NCBI RefSeq assembly: GCF_020131355.1
Contig: NZ_JAHLEL010000038.1
Location: 248,001 to 312,000, forward strand
Direction of reading: 5' to 3'
Length of the DNA: 64,000 bases
Origin: Pseudonocardia sp. ICBG1293
GTDB taxonomy: Bacteria > Actinomycetota > Actinomycetes > Mycobacteriales > Pseudonocardiaceae
The position numbers and the translations under genes are program-made. The notes below the pieces were generated by a model. The model made no database searches and had not been told where the DNA came from. It saw nothing but the letters and a program-made list of their open reading frames with translations. Shown piece after piece: positions 44,729 through 52,825 of this stretch. Positions within the stretch are counted from its first letter, which is position 1. Each line of letters opens with the position of its first letter.

Positions 44729-46192
44729 TGTCTCTATGGGTTCGTCAAGCGGCGGCGAGTTCTGGATCGGGGTTGTTGACCGTGGGCGGGTTGTAGGGGC
44801 GGCGGTCGCGGAGCATGGCGTAGATGACGTCGGTGCGGCGTCGGGCGAGGCAGATCAGGGCGGCGTTGTGTCGTTTGCCGGCGGCTCGTTTGCGGTCGTA
44901 GTAGGCGCGGCTGGCGGGGTCGGCCAGGGCGGCGAATGCGGACAGGAACAGCGCGGATTTCAGGGCGTGGTTGCCGCGCTGGGATCGGGTTTCGCCTTTG
45001 ATCGAGGTGCCGGAGCGGCGGGTGACTGGGGCGAGGCCGGCGTAAGCGGCGAGGTGCCCGGCGGTGGGGAACCCGGAGCCGTCGCCGACGATGGTGAGGA
45101 TCTTGATGGCGGTCCTGACCCCGAGTCCGGGCATCGAGGTCAGGACCGGTCCAAGAGGGTGGGCCTCCAGGCGGGCTTCGAGCTCGTCGGCGAGCTGGTC
45201 GCGTTCGGTGTGGACCTGGCGCAGCTGCCCGGCGACGCCGGTGATGACACGGGCGAACGCGGCCGTGCCGGGAACGGTCAGGCTCTGGGCGTCGAGCGAG
45301 GTCAGGATCTGGGCGGGAAGGGTGCGGGCCAGTCGAGGCGACCGGGCCCGCATCGTCTCGGCGATCCCGTCAGCGCCGAGCTCTCGCAGGGCTTGCGGGG
45401 TGGGCGCGGCCGCGAGCAGGTCGAGCACGCCACCGCGGTCCAGGCGTGGCCCGAGCAGGCGTTCCAGGGCGGGATGAACATGCAGCAGGGCGTCGCGCAG
45501 CCGGTTCGTCAGCCGGGTGCTCTGCCCAGCCAGGTCATCGTCGTAACCGGCGAGCACAGTGAGTTCGGCGAGGGTCTCGTCGTCGGTGCCGACCCGGCGC
45601 AGGGTGTGCGGCATCGTCCGGGCGGCCTCGGCGATCACGTGGGCGTCGCGGGCGTCGGTCTTGGCCTGCCCGGGATGCAGGTCGGCGATGCGGCGCATCG
45701 CCAGCCCGGGCAGGTAGGCCACCGTGATCCCCAGATCACGAGCGACGGCGATGGCCAGCGCTCCGATCGAGGCGGGCTGGTCGATGACCATCAGCACCGC
45801 GCCGTGCTCGGCCAGCCCGGACAGCACGGTGCGCAGCGCCGATTCGTCGTTGGGCAGGGCCTTGTCGTGCACCCGCTTCCCGTTGGTGTCGACCGCGCAG
45901 GCGTGGTGTTCGGACTTGCCCACGTCCAGGCCGCAGAACACCGCGAACCCGGTCGGGTGCTGGTCAGGATCGGGCAACCGCCGCTCCCTTCTCGTCGCGG
46001 CAGGCCGACCACGAGCACCCGCGCCGGCAGCCACGTTGCGAGCAGACCACACGGGTCAGGTCTCTATCAGCGGTCGTTGGCGCCCTCCGGCCACGGCGAC
46101 AACACCCCCCAGATCATCGGGCGACAGGGGCAGTCAGTCATACCGCGGCCGGCGGCCTGCAAGCCCTCAGCGGGCTTGATCAAGAAGGTAAC
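44729..46192 (-). mobile_element. IS110-family element, copy 2
   Basis: Same length, orientation and ends as copy 1 (offset 22,720 bp), flanked by seven G on the left and five G on the right. Between the response-regulator and the small membrane gene. The one difference I found is G46038 against A23318, silent in the transposase. Confidence 0.9.
44745..46052 (-). CDS. IS110-family transposase
   Basis: The translated protein (up to 435 residues) is identical to that of the element in nirD, with the DEDD domain (GLDVGKSEHHA, DARDAHVIAEAA) and Tnp_20 domain (SMPGLGVRTAIK). Identity implies recent transposition or gene conversion. Confidence 0.9.
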   Translation of the reverse strand: MWSARNVAAGAGARGRPAATRRERRLPDPDQHPTGFAVFCGLDVGKSEHHACAVDTNGKRVHDKALPNDESALRTVLSGLAEHGAVLMVIDQPASIGALAIAVARDLGITVAYLPGLAMRRIADLHPGQAKTDARDAHVIAEAARTMPHTLRRVGTDDETLAELTVLAGYDDDLAGQSTRLTNRLRDALLHVHPALERLLGPRLDRGGVLDLLAAAPTPQALRELGADGIAETMRARSPRLARTLPAQILTSLDAQSLTVPGTAAFARVITGVAGQLRQVHTERDQLADELEARLEAHPLGPVLTSMPGLGVRTAIKILTIVGDGSGFPTAGHLAAYAGLAPVTRRSGTSIKGETRSQRGNHALKSALFLSAFAALADPASRAYYDRKRAAGKRHNAALICLARRRTDVIYAMLRDRRPYNPPTVNNPDPELAAA

Positions 46193-47057
46193 GGGGGCAC
46201 GCCCGCCCCCGGCCGCTTCCCGGCCCGGCGCCGTCCGGTGCGCGGTGGCCGTCGAGTGCGCCGGCGGTGGCCGCGGCGAGCAGCTGGTCGCGCAGGTCCC
46301 GGGCGTGCCGACGGCTGACCGGTACGTCACCGGCGTCGGTGTGGGCGAGCAGGCCGCCGCCGGCGTCGCTGCGCAGCTCGCGGACCGCGGGCAGGTGCAG
46401 CAGGAAGCTGCGGTGCACCCGGACGAAGCGGTGCGGGTCCCAGTGCTCCTCCAGCCGGGACAGCGGGATGCGCACCAGGTGCGAGCCGCCGGGCAGGTGC
46501 AGCCGCACGTAGTCGCCGTGGGCTTCGACGAAGCGGACGTCCTCGCGGCGGACGTAGCGGGTGCGCCCGGCGGCCTCGACCGGCAGCACGGCGAGTTCGT
46601 CGACCCGGGGGAGCGCGGGCCCGGCCGGCTCCGGCGCGGTCACGCCGCGGGTGTCCGGCCCGGCGGCGGACCGGCCCGCCCGGGCCCGGTGCACCCGGCC
46701 CAGCGCGTCGGCGAGCCGGTCCGCACCGACCGGTTTGAGCAGGTAGTCGACGGCGCCGAGGCCGTACGCCGCGACGGCGTGCTCCTCGAACGCCGTCACG
46801 AAGACGATCTCCGGCGGGGCGGCCATCGCGGCCAGCACGCCCCCGAGCTCCAGGCCGTCCATCCCGGGCATGGTGATGTCGAGGAAGACGGCGTCGAACC
46901 GGCCGGTGGGGATCGCGCGCAGCGCCTCGACCGCGCCGCCGGCCCTGGCGACCTCGCCGACGTCGGGCGCGTCGGCCAGCAGCGCGCAGATCTCGTCGAG
47001 GGCGGGGGCGACGTCGTCGACGGCCAGCACCCGCAACGGCTCCGCGGAGGCGGCCAT
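46167..47057 (-). CDS. LytTR-family response regulator
   Basis: A two-component response regulator: receiver domain at about 8-125 with phospho-acceptor Asp in FLDITMPGMDG (about 56), Thr in FVTAF and Lys in YLLKPVG; LytTR DNA-binding domain at about 165-265 (VRREDVRFVEAHGDYVRLHLPGG, HRFVRVHRSFLLHL). The ATG at 47057 is one base after the kinase stop. The last eight codons (RYLLDQAR) and stop come from the IS110 element, so the native C-terminal tail beyond GRGRACP is changed; both functional domains look complete. It presumably controlled the symporter operon now cut off by the IS. Confidence 0.9.
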   Translation of the reverse strand: MAASAEPLRVLAVDDVAPALDEICALLADAPDVGEVARAGGAVEALRAIPTGRFDAVFLDITMPGMDGLELGGVLAAMAAPPEIVFVTAFEEHAVAAYGLGAVDYLLKPVGADRLADALGRVHRARAGRSAAGPDTRGVTAPEPAGPALPRVDELAVLPVEAAGRTRYVRREDVRFVEAHGDYVRLHLPGGSHLVRIPLSRLEEHWDPHRFVRVHRSFLLHLPAVRELRSDAGGGLLAHTDAGDVPVSRRHARDLRDQLLAAATAGALDGHRAPDGAGPGSGRGRACPRYLLDQAR

Positions 47058-47058
47058 C

Positions 47059-48150
47059 TCAGATCACCACCCCGGGCTGGAACCGCGGGATCCGCAGCAC
47101 GATCCGGGTGCCCGCACCGGGCGCGGTCTCGATGACCAGGCCGTGGCCCGGGCCGTAGACCGCCCGCAGCCTGCGGTCCACGTTGACCAGCGCCAGCCCG
47201 GCGCCCTCGGCGGTGCCGGCCAGCACGGCACGGGCGTGCTCGGGGCTCATCCCCGGCCCGTCGTCGTCGACGGTGATCACGCAGACGTCCCCCTCGGCCT
47301 CGCCGCTGACCTGCACCAGCCCGCCGTCGGGGGAGCGCTCGACCCCGTGCTGCACCGCGTTCTCCACCAGCGGCTGCAGGGCCAGCACCGGGACCGGCAC
47401 CGGCAGGACCTCGGGCGCCACGCGCACCTGCACCCGGAGCCGGTCGCCCAGCACCGCGCGGGCGAGGGTCAGGTAGGCCTCGACCGAGCGGAACTCCCCG
47501 GCCAGCGGCACGTAGTCGCCGCGTGCGGCGAGCGAGTGCCGGATGAACTCGGCGAAGGTCTCCAGCAGGTCGCGGGCGCGGGCCGGGTCCGAGCGGACGA
47601 ACGACGCGATCGTGGTGAGCGCGTTGTAGACGAAGTGCGGGGAGATCTGTGCGCGCAGAGCGCGTAGGCGGGCGGCCTCGGCCTCGGTCTCGCCGTCGGC
47701 CAGGCGGGCGCGTTCGAGGGCGTCGGCGACGAACGCGGCGGCCCGGCGCGCGGCCGCCGACCCGACCCCACCGGCGAGGACCAGCACCGGGCCGTCGCCG
47801 AGGGGCAACGCGGTGCGGCCGCCCTCGGTGAGCCGCCGCCCGCGGGCCCGCCCGGCGAGTGCGAGGCCGTCGGCGCGGCCGGGACCCCACCAGGAGTCGG
47901 GCAGGCCGGGCCGGACCAGCCCCGCCGCCTCGGCGCCGCAGAGCACGGCGAGCCGGCGCAACGCCTCGGTCACGGCCGCGGACCCGGCGGGTTCGCGCAG
48001 CCCCGCGGCCACGGCGACCCCGGTCTCCAGCGCCTCGGTCGGGTCCGGGCCGGGCGCGGAGGCGCCCCGGAACCGACGCGTGCCCAACCGGGGCCGCAGC
48101 GAGGTGCGCGCAGCCCGCGTCGCACGTTCGTGGTCCCCCTCGGCCGACAC
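47059..48150 (-). CDS. LytS-type sensor histidine kinase
   Basis: A 363-residue kinase. A GAF-like segment (ALRRLAVLCGAEAAGLVRP) precedes the His_kinase domain with the phospho-acceptor in RAQISPHFVYNALTTIASFV and the ATPase domain with LQPLVENAVQHGVE (N box), VDDDGPGMS and GAGLALVNVDRRL. No transmembrane segments are present, unlike most LytS/YehU sensors, so it should sense a cytoplasmic cue. GTG 48150. Partner of the adjacent LytTR regulator; the pair stands upstream of symporter genes as in known carboxylate-responsive systems. Confidence 0.9.
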   Translation of the reverse strand: MSAEGDHERATRAARTSLRPRLGTRRFRGASAPGPDPTEALETGVAVAAGLREPAGSAAVTEALRRLAVLCGAEAAGLVRPGLPDSWWGPGRADGLALAGRARGRRLTEGGRTALPLGDGPVLVLAGGVGSAAARRAAAFVADALERARLADGETEAEAARLRALRAQISPHFVYNALTTIASFVRSDPARARDLLETFAEFIRHSLAARGDYVPLAGEFRSVEAYLTLARAVLGDRLRVQVRVAPEVLPVPVPVLALQPLVENAVQHGVERSPDGGLVQVSGEAEGDVCVITVDDDGPGMSPEHARAVLAGTAEGAGLALVNVDRRLRAVYGPGHGLVIETAPGAGTRIVLRIPRFQPGVVI

Positions 48151-48210
48151 CTGAGTCAGGATAGGGCCCGCGCGGTCGGTGCGGCGCCACCTGGGCGCTA
48201 GCCTGCGCAG

Positions 48211-49266
48211 GTGATCGGCTCCACCCGGCTCAGCGCACTCGATCCCCAGGTCGAGGGTGCGCTGCGGATGCCGGACACGCGGTCGGGCCCGGTGCGCTCG
48301 CTGATGACCCGTCTGGTGATCGCGGTGTTCGCGCTCGGCGCGACGACGCTGATCGTGTTCTTCGGCCGGGACGGCTACCTCGACAACAACGGCGCGGGCG
48401 ACATCTCGCTGCTCGACGCGCTCTACTACGCGACGGTGTCGTTGTCGACGACCGGCTACGGCGACATCGTCCCGGTCAGCCCGATGGCCCGCGGCATCAA
48501 CATCGCGGTGATCACCCCGCTGCGGGTGCTGTTCCTGATCGTCCTCGTCGGTACGACCGTCGAGCTGCTCACCGAGCGCTCGCGGCAGTCGTTCCGGATC
48601 CAGCGCTGGAGGTCGCGCGTGCGCGAGCACATCGTCGTCGTCGGCTACGGCACCAAGGGGCGGGCGGCGGTGGAGACGCTACTGGGCGACGACGTCGACC
48701 CCGGCAAGATCGTCGTCGTGGACACCGACCGGGCGCGTCTGGACGTGGCCTCGGGGCTGGGCCTGGTCACCGTGTCCGGCAACGCGACCCGCTCGGCGGT
48801 GCTGCGCATCGCCGGCGTGCAGCTGGCGACGACGCTGGTCGTCGCCCTGGACCGCGACGACACCGCGGTGCTGGTCACCCTCACCGCCCGCGAGCTGTCC
48901 AAGTCGATCTCGATCGTCGCCGCGGTGCGCGAGGCGGAGAACGTGCACCTGCTCCGCCAGTCCGGTGCCAGCTCGGTCATCGTCTCCGACGAGACGGCCG
49001 GTCGGCTGCTGGGTGTCGCGACCCGCTCGCCCGCCGTCGTCGAGGTGGTGGAGGACCTGCTCACCCCGGACGCCGGCTTCGCGATCTCCCAGCGCCAGGT
49101 CGAGCCGACCGAGGTCGGCGGCTCCCCGCGGCACCTGCCCGACATCGTGCTCGGCGTGGTCCGCGGCGAGCAGCTCCACCGGGTGGACTCCGCCGCCGTC
49201 GACGCGCTGGAGCGGGGTGACCAGCTGCTCTACGTCCGGAAGGCGAGTCCGCCGGACGAGGAGTAG
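48211..49266 (+). CDS. TrkA-N potassium channel protein
   Basis: A 351-residue ion channel: two transmembrane helices (LMTRLVIAVFALGATTLIVFF; VLFLIVLVGTTVELL) flanking a pore with the selectivity filter TTGYGD, then a cytoplasmic RCK/TrkA-N Rossmann domain (HIVVVGYGTKGRAAVETLL; VVDTDRARLD) and TrkA-C-like end. It corresponds to mycobacterial Rv3200c by position. GTG 48211, divergent from the kinase gene. Likely a nucleotide- or ligand-gated K+ channel. Confidence 0.92.
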   Translation: MIGSTRLSALDPQVEGALRMPDTRSGPVRSLMTRLVIAVFALGATTLIVFFGRDGYLDNNGAGDISLLDALYYATVSLSTTGYGDIVPVSPMARGINIAVITPLRVLFLIVLVGTTVELLTERSRQSFRIQRWRSRVREHIVVVGYGTKGRAAVETLLGDDVDPGKIVVVDTDRARLDVASGLGLVTVSGNATRSAVLRIAGVQLATTLVVALDRDDTAVLVTLTARELSKSISIVAAVREAENVHLLRQSGASSVIVSDETAGRLLGVATRSPAVVEVVEDLLTPDAGFAISQRQVEPTEVGGSPRHLPDIVLGVVRGEQLHRVDSAAVDALERGDQLLYVRKASPPDEE

Positions 49267-49273
49267 TCCGCCC

Positions 49274-49304
49274 TTGACCTGAACCGGACTCCAGGTCGCA
49301 CGGT
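49274..49304 (+). promoter_or_regulatory. MerR-type operator/promoter of split transketolase
   Basis: TTGACC (-35, 49274-49279) and a -10-like CACGGT (49299-49304) are 19 bp apart, the long spacing used by MerR-family activators. The spacer carries a perfect inverted repeat GACCTG-n10-CAGGTC (49276-49297). Transcription would begin at about the ATG 49312 (leaderless). No MerR gene is in the window. Confidence 0.6.
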
Positions 49305-49311
49305 GGTGACC

Positions 49312-50004
49312 ATGCGATCACCGACCGGCTACGCCGACCTCGCCGGGCTGATGACCCGGATGACCGGCGACGAGAAGCACGAGCCCGCCGCGACCTCCAC
49401 CCTCGACGTCCTGTGGGTCCTCTACGACCGCATCCTGCGCGTCGACCCGACGCGTCCCGACGACCCCGAACGGGACCGGTTCCTGGTCTCCAAGGGGCAC
49501 GGCCCGATGGCGCTCTACGCCGTCCTCGTCGCCCGCGGGTTCCTCGACGAGCAGCTGCTCGACGGGTTCGCCGGGTACGGCTCGACGCTGGGACACCACC
49601 CCGACCGCACGCTCGTGCCCGGCGTGGAGATCTCCTCCGGCTCGCTCGGGCACGGTCTCGGTCTGGCCGTCGGCACCGCGTCGGGACTGCGGCTGCAGGG
49701 CCGCGGCGCGCGCACCGTCGTCCTCCTCGGCGACGCCGAGCTCGACGAGGGCTCCAACTTCGAGGCGATCCAGTACGCGGGCCGCGCCGGGCTGTCCGGG
49801 CTGTCCGCCGTCGTCGTCGACAACAGCTCGGCCTCGCACGGCTGGCCCGGCGGGATCGCCGGCCGCTTCGCCGCGGAGGGCTGGGCCGCCGTCGACGCCG
49901 ACGGGCGTGACCACGACGCGCTGGAGCGCGCGTTCCGCACCGACCACACCGACCGGCCGCTCGCCGTCGTCGCGCACGTCGAACCGAAGGGGAACCACCG
50001 ATGA
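49312..50004 (+). CDS. Transketolase, N-terminal (TPP) subunit
   Basis: A 230-residue half-transketolase carrying the thiamine-diphosphate domain: FLVSKGHGPMALYAVL, GSLGHGLGLAVGTASG and the TPP/Mg motif GDAELDEGSNFEA..VVDNS. Archaeal-type split transketolases have the second half as a separate gene, as here. ATG 49312 lies at the predicted start of transcription; GTG 49303 is possible. Its stop overlaps the ATG of the second subunit (ATGA). May act in pentose rearrangement or in a specialised pathway; the MerR-type promoter hints at inducible use. Confidence 0.88.
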   Translation: MRSPTGYADLAGLMTRMTGDEKHEPAATSTLDVLWVLYDRILRVDPTRPDDPERDRFLVSKGHGPMALYAVLVARGFLDEQLLDGFAGYGSTLGHHPDRTLVPGVEISSGSLGHGLGLAVGTASGLRLQGRGARTVVLLGDAELDEGSNFEAIQYAGRAGLSGLSAVVVDNSSASHGWPGGIAGRFAAEGWAAVDADGRDHDALERAFRTDHTDRPLAVVAHVEPKGNHR

Positions 50005-50942
50005 CCGGCTCCGCTCTGCTCACCGATACGCAGCAGCCCGCTCCTTCCGACCCCGTGAACGCTCCCGACCTGCGGGAACGCTTCTACGCCCTGCTGCCGG
50101 AGCTGATCGCGTCCGACCCGCGGGCCGTCGCGCTGCTGGCCGACATCGGTGCCGGCTACGTCGAGGTCCCGCCCGGGATCGCCGACCGCGTGATCAACGT
50201 CGGTATCCGGGAGCAGCTGCTCGTCTCCGCCGCGGGTGGGCTCGCGCTGACCGGGATGCGCCCCGTCGTCCACACGTTCGCGCCGTTCCTCGTCGAGCGC
50301 CCCTACGAGCAGCTCAAGCTCGACCTGGGACACCAGGGGGCCGGGGCGCTGCTGGTCTCGGCCGGTGGGTCCTACGACATGGCGGGCGCCGGCGAGACCC
50401 ACTTCGGCCCGCGGGACGTGCCGCTGCTCGACACCCTCGAGGGCTGGACCGTGCACGTACCCGGACACGCCGACGAGGCCGAGGCGCAGCTGCGGGCCGC
50501 CCTGCCCGGCGACGACCGGGTCTACGTCCGGCTGTCGGCCGCGTCCAACGCGCGGCCGTACGGCACCGGGCCCTCGATGACCGTGCTGCGCCGCGGGGGC
50601 CGGGGGACGGTCGTCGCGGTCGGGCCGCTGGCGGACCGGACGCTCGCCGCGGTGGAGGGCCTCGACGTCACCGTGCTCTACGCGCCGACGGTCCGCCCGT
50701 TCGACGGGGCCACACTGCGCGCGACGCTGTCCGAGCCGGACGTCGTGCTCGTCGAGCCCTACCTCGCCGGGACCTCGGTCCGGCCGGCCGGCGACGCGCT
50801 CGCCGACGTCCGGCACCGGGTCCTCGGGCTCGGCGTCGGCGTGGCCGAACTGCGCCGCTACGGCAGTGCGGCCGACCACGACGCGGCGCACGGCCTGGAC
50901 GTCGCGGGGATCCGGCGATCGGTGACGCGGTTCCTCTCGTAG
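50001..50942 (+). CDS. Transketolase, C-terminal (PYR) subunit
   Basis: A 313-residue partner with the pyrimidine-binding domain: LLADIGAGYVE, RVINVGIREQLLVSAAGGLALTG (catalytic Glu that activates TPP) and the transketolase C-terminal domain (TVVAVGPLADRTLAAVEGLDVTVLYAPTVRPFD). The ATG at 50001 is coupled to the first subunit by ATGA overlap. It resembles DXS/transketolase second halves. Confidence 0.88.
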   Translation: MTGSALLTDTQQPAPSDPVNAPDLRERFYALLPELIASDPRAVALLADIGAGYVEVPPGIADRVINVGIREQLLVSAAGGLALTGMRPVVHTFAPFLVERPYEQLKLDLGHQGAGALLVSAGGSYDMAGAGETHFGPRDVPLLDTLEGWTVHVPGHADEAEAQLRAALPGDDRVYVRLSAASNARPYGTGPSMTVLRRGGRGTVVAVGPLADRTLAAVEGLDVTVLYAPTVRPFDGATLRATLSEPDVVLVEPYLAGTSVRPAGDALADVRHRVLGLGVGVAELRRYGSAADHDAAHGLDVAGIRRSVTRFLS

Positions 50943-50952
50943 GGTCGGGCCC

Positions 50953-51816
50953 GTGCGCCTGGCCACCTGGAACGTGAACTCCGCGAAGTCCCGGCTGCCC
51001 CGGCTGCTGCCGTGGCTCGACGAACGCGCGCCTGACGTCGTCTGCCTGCAGGAGACCAAGCTCTCCGACGACGACTTCGCGGCGACCTTCGACGAGGCGC
51101 TGGCCGAGCGCGGCTACGCGAGCGCGCACCACGGGCAGGGCCGGTGGAACGGCGTCGCCGTGCTGTCGCGGGTGGGGCTCGACGACGTCGTCCGCGGTCT
51201 GCCCGACGAGCCGGTCTTCTCCGAGGGCGGGCTGGCCGAGCCGGACGCGCGTGCGGTGACCGCCACCTGCGGGGGCCTGCGGGTCACCTCGGTGTACGTG
51301 CCGAACGGCCGCAGCCCGGAGGACCCGCACTACGCCTACAAGCTCCGGTGGCTCGCCGCGCTGCGCGACCAGGTCGCGGCGGGGGACCCGGGGTCGACGG
51401 TGGTGGCCGGGGACGTGAACATCGCCCCCACCGACGACGACGTCTGGGACCGGTCCCTGTTCGACGGGGCGACCCACGTCACCCCCGACGAGCGCGCCGC
51501 GCTCGCCGCGCTGCTCGGCACCGGGCTGCGCGACGTGCTGCGCGAACGCTGGCCCGACGAGCGGGTGTTCAGCTACTGGGACTACCGGGCGGGCCGGTTC
51601 CACCAGGACCAGGGGATGCGGATCGACCTCGTGCTGGCGGGGGCGGGACCGGCCGACCGCCGCGCGGCGGTGTGGGTGGACCGCAAGGCCCGCAAGGGGA
51701 AGTCGCCCAGCGACCACGCCCCGGTCGTGCTGGACCTCGACGAGGCTCCCGACGGCGACGTCGGTCCGGTCGTCCCGCCGCCGTCCGCTCCCGCACCGCT
51801 CAGCCGTCGGCGATAA
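50953..51816 (+). CDS. xthA: Exodeoxyribonuclease III / AP endonuclease
   Basis: A 287-residue exonuclease-endonuclease-phosphatase fold protein that cleaves abasic sites and trims 3' ends in base excision repair. Metal and catalytic motifs: TWNVNSAKSRL (Asn), CLQETKL (Glu), SVYVPNG, AGDVNIAPTDDDVWD, GMRIDLVLAG, SPSDHAPVVLDL (Asp-His). GTG 50953, 10 bases after the transketolase stop, so possibly in the same transcript. Pro-rich C-terminal tail of about 20 residues. Confidence 0.94.
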   Translation: MRLATWNVNSAKSRLPRLLPWLDERAPDVVCLQETKLSDDDFAATFDEALAERGYASAHHGQGRWNGVAVLSRVGLDDVVRGLPDEPVFSEGGLAEPDARAVTATCGGLRVTSVYVPNGRSPEDPHYAYKLRWLAALRDQVAAGDPGSTVVAGDVNIAPTDDDVWDRSLFDGATHVTPDERAALAALLGTGLRDVLRERWPDERVFSYWDYRAGRFHQDQGMRIDLVLAGAGPADRRAAVWVDRKARKGKSPSDHAPVVLDLDEAPDGDVGPVVPPPSAPAPLSRRR

Positions 51817-51913
51817 CCACTCGACGACGACCGCGAGACCCGTCGTGTGGTTCGAGTTGCAACGTTCGGGGTAGGGCGATAGCCCATCAGGCGTACACCG
51901 CTACCCCCGGGGG

Positions 51914-52825
51914 ATGACTCGCATGACGCGTACGACCACGAACAGCCCGCGCCGGATCAGCCGGACCGTCGGCGCCGCCGTCGCCGCAACCGCCCTCGTC
52001 GGGCTGACCGCCTGCGGCGGCGAGACGCCGCAGGTCCCGAACCTGCCCGACAACCTGCCCCAGGTCCCGGGCGTCGGCGACCCGCGCCAGGCCTTCGGCG
52101 ACGCGCACCAGAAGGCGCTCGGTCTCGCCGCGCTCGGCGGGATCGGCCTGGAGCAGGGTGTCGGCGACAAGGTCAAGGAGCTCGCGCCGCAGGTGCAGGG
52201 CGAGGGCCAGCAGCTCAACGACAGGCTGCGGGGACTGGCGTCCTCGGTCGGCGTCTCGCTGCCCGACCAGGTGTCGCCGGAGATCCAGTCCCAGGTCGAC
52301 GACCTCAAGGCCCGTACCGGTGAGCAGTTCGACCAGGGCTGGCTGCAGGCCGCGCAGGAGCAGGTCGGGCAGCTGAACGACCAGGCCCAGCAGCTGCTGA
52401 ACGTGCCCGGTCTGCCGCCGGAGCAGCTCGACCAGGCGCGTGCGCAGCTGACGAACCTGGGTGAGCTGAAGAACCAGCTGGACCAGGCGGCGGCCGAGGC
52501 CGGCGCCGCGACCCCGGGTGCGGACACCCCCGGCGCCGCCGACGGCACCGCCGGCGCCGGTGACGGGACCGCCCCCGGCGCGGGCGACGGCAACGGCACG
52601 GGCAATGGCGCGGGCAATGGCAACGGCGCAGGCAACGGCGCGGGCAATGGCAACGGCGCGGGTGGCGCCGCGGGCCAGGGCGGCTCCGGCGCGCCCGCCG
52701 TCGACGCCGGCACCGGCGGACAGGCCGCGTCGGCGTCCGACGCCGCACTGCCCGTCGCGCTCGGCGGTGCCGGGCTGGCGCTCCTGGTCGCCGGCGCGGT
52801 CCGGCTGCGCCGCGCCCGCGCGTGA
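51914..52825 (+). CDS. Lipoprotein with C-terminal anchor, sortase neighbour
   Basis: A 303-residue exported protein. N-terminal signal with lipobox LTAC (Cys34). Residues about 60-200 are helical, Gln/Leu-rich, resembling DUF4142-like repeats (QLNDRLRGLASSVGVSLPDQVSPEIQSQ). Residues about 200-270 are Gly/Ala/Asn low complexity with a GNGAGNGN repeat. The end is ALPVALGG, a hydrophobic stretch (AGLALLVAGAV) and RLRRARA, the arrangement of a cell-wall sorting signal, although LPVALG is not a standard LPxTG. The next gene, overlapping by GTGA, is a sortase. A lipid-anchored and sortase-processed protein would be unusual. Start ATG 51914 or 51923. Confidence 0.75.
   Translation: MTRMTRTTTNSPRRISRTVGAAVAATALVGLTACGGETPQVPNLPDNLPQVPGVGDPRQAFGDAHQKALGLAALGGIGLEQGVGDKVKELAPQVQGEGQQLNDRLRGLASSVGVSLPDQVSPEIQSQVDDLKARTGEQFDQGWLQAAQEQVGQLNDQAQQLLNVPGLPPEQLDQARAQLTNLGELKNQLDQAAAEAGAATPGADTPGAADGTAGAGDGTAPGAGDGNGTGNGAGNGNGAGNGAGNGNGAGGAAGQGGSGAPAVDAGTGGQAASASDAALPVALGGAGLALLVAGAVRLRRARA
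52587..52676 (+). repeat. GGCAAC/GGCAAT hexamer repeat
   Basis: About 90 bp built from GGCAACGGC, GCGGGCAATGGC and GCAGGCAAC units, encoding the Gly-Asn-Gly-Ala stretch of the lipoprotein-like gene. An 18-bp supra-unit is visible. Confidence 0.75.

Noticed and set aside
47059..48630. Longer N-terminus for the sensor kinase with extra sensor domain
   Set aside because: The extension past 48150 overlaps the K+ channel gene on the other strand and has shadow-like composition.
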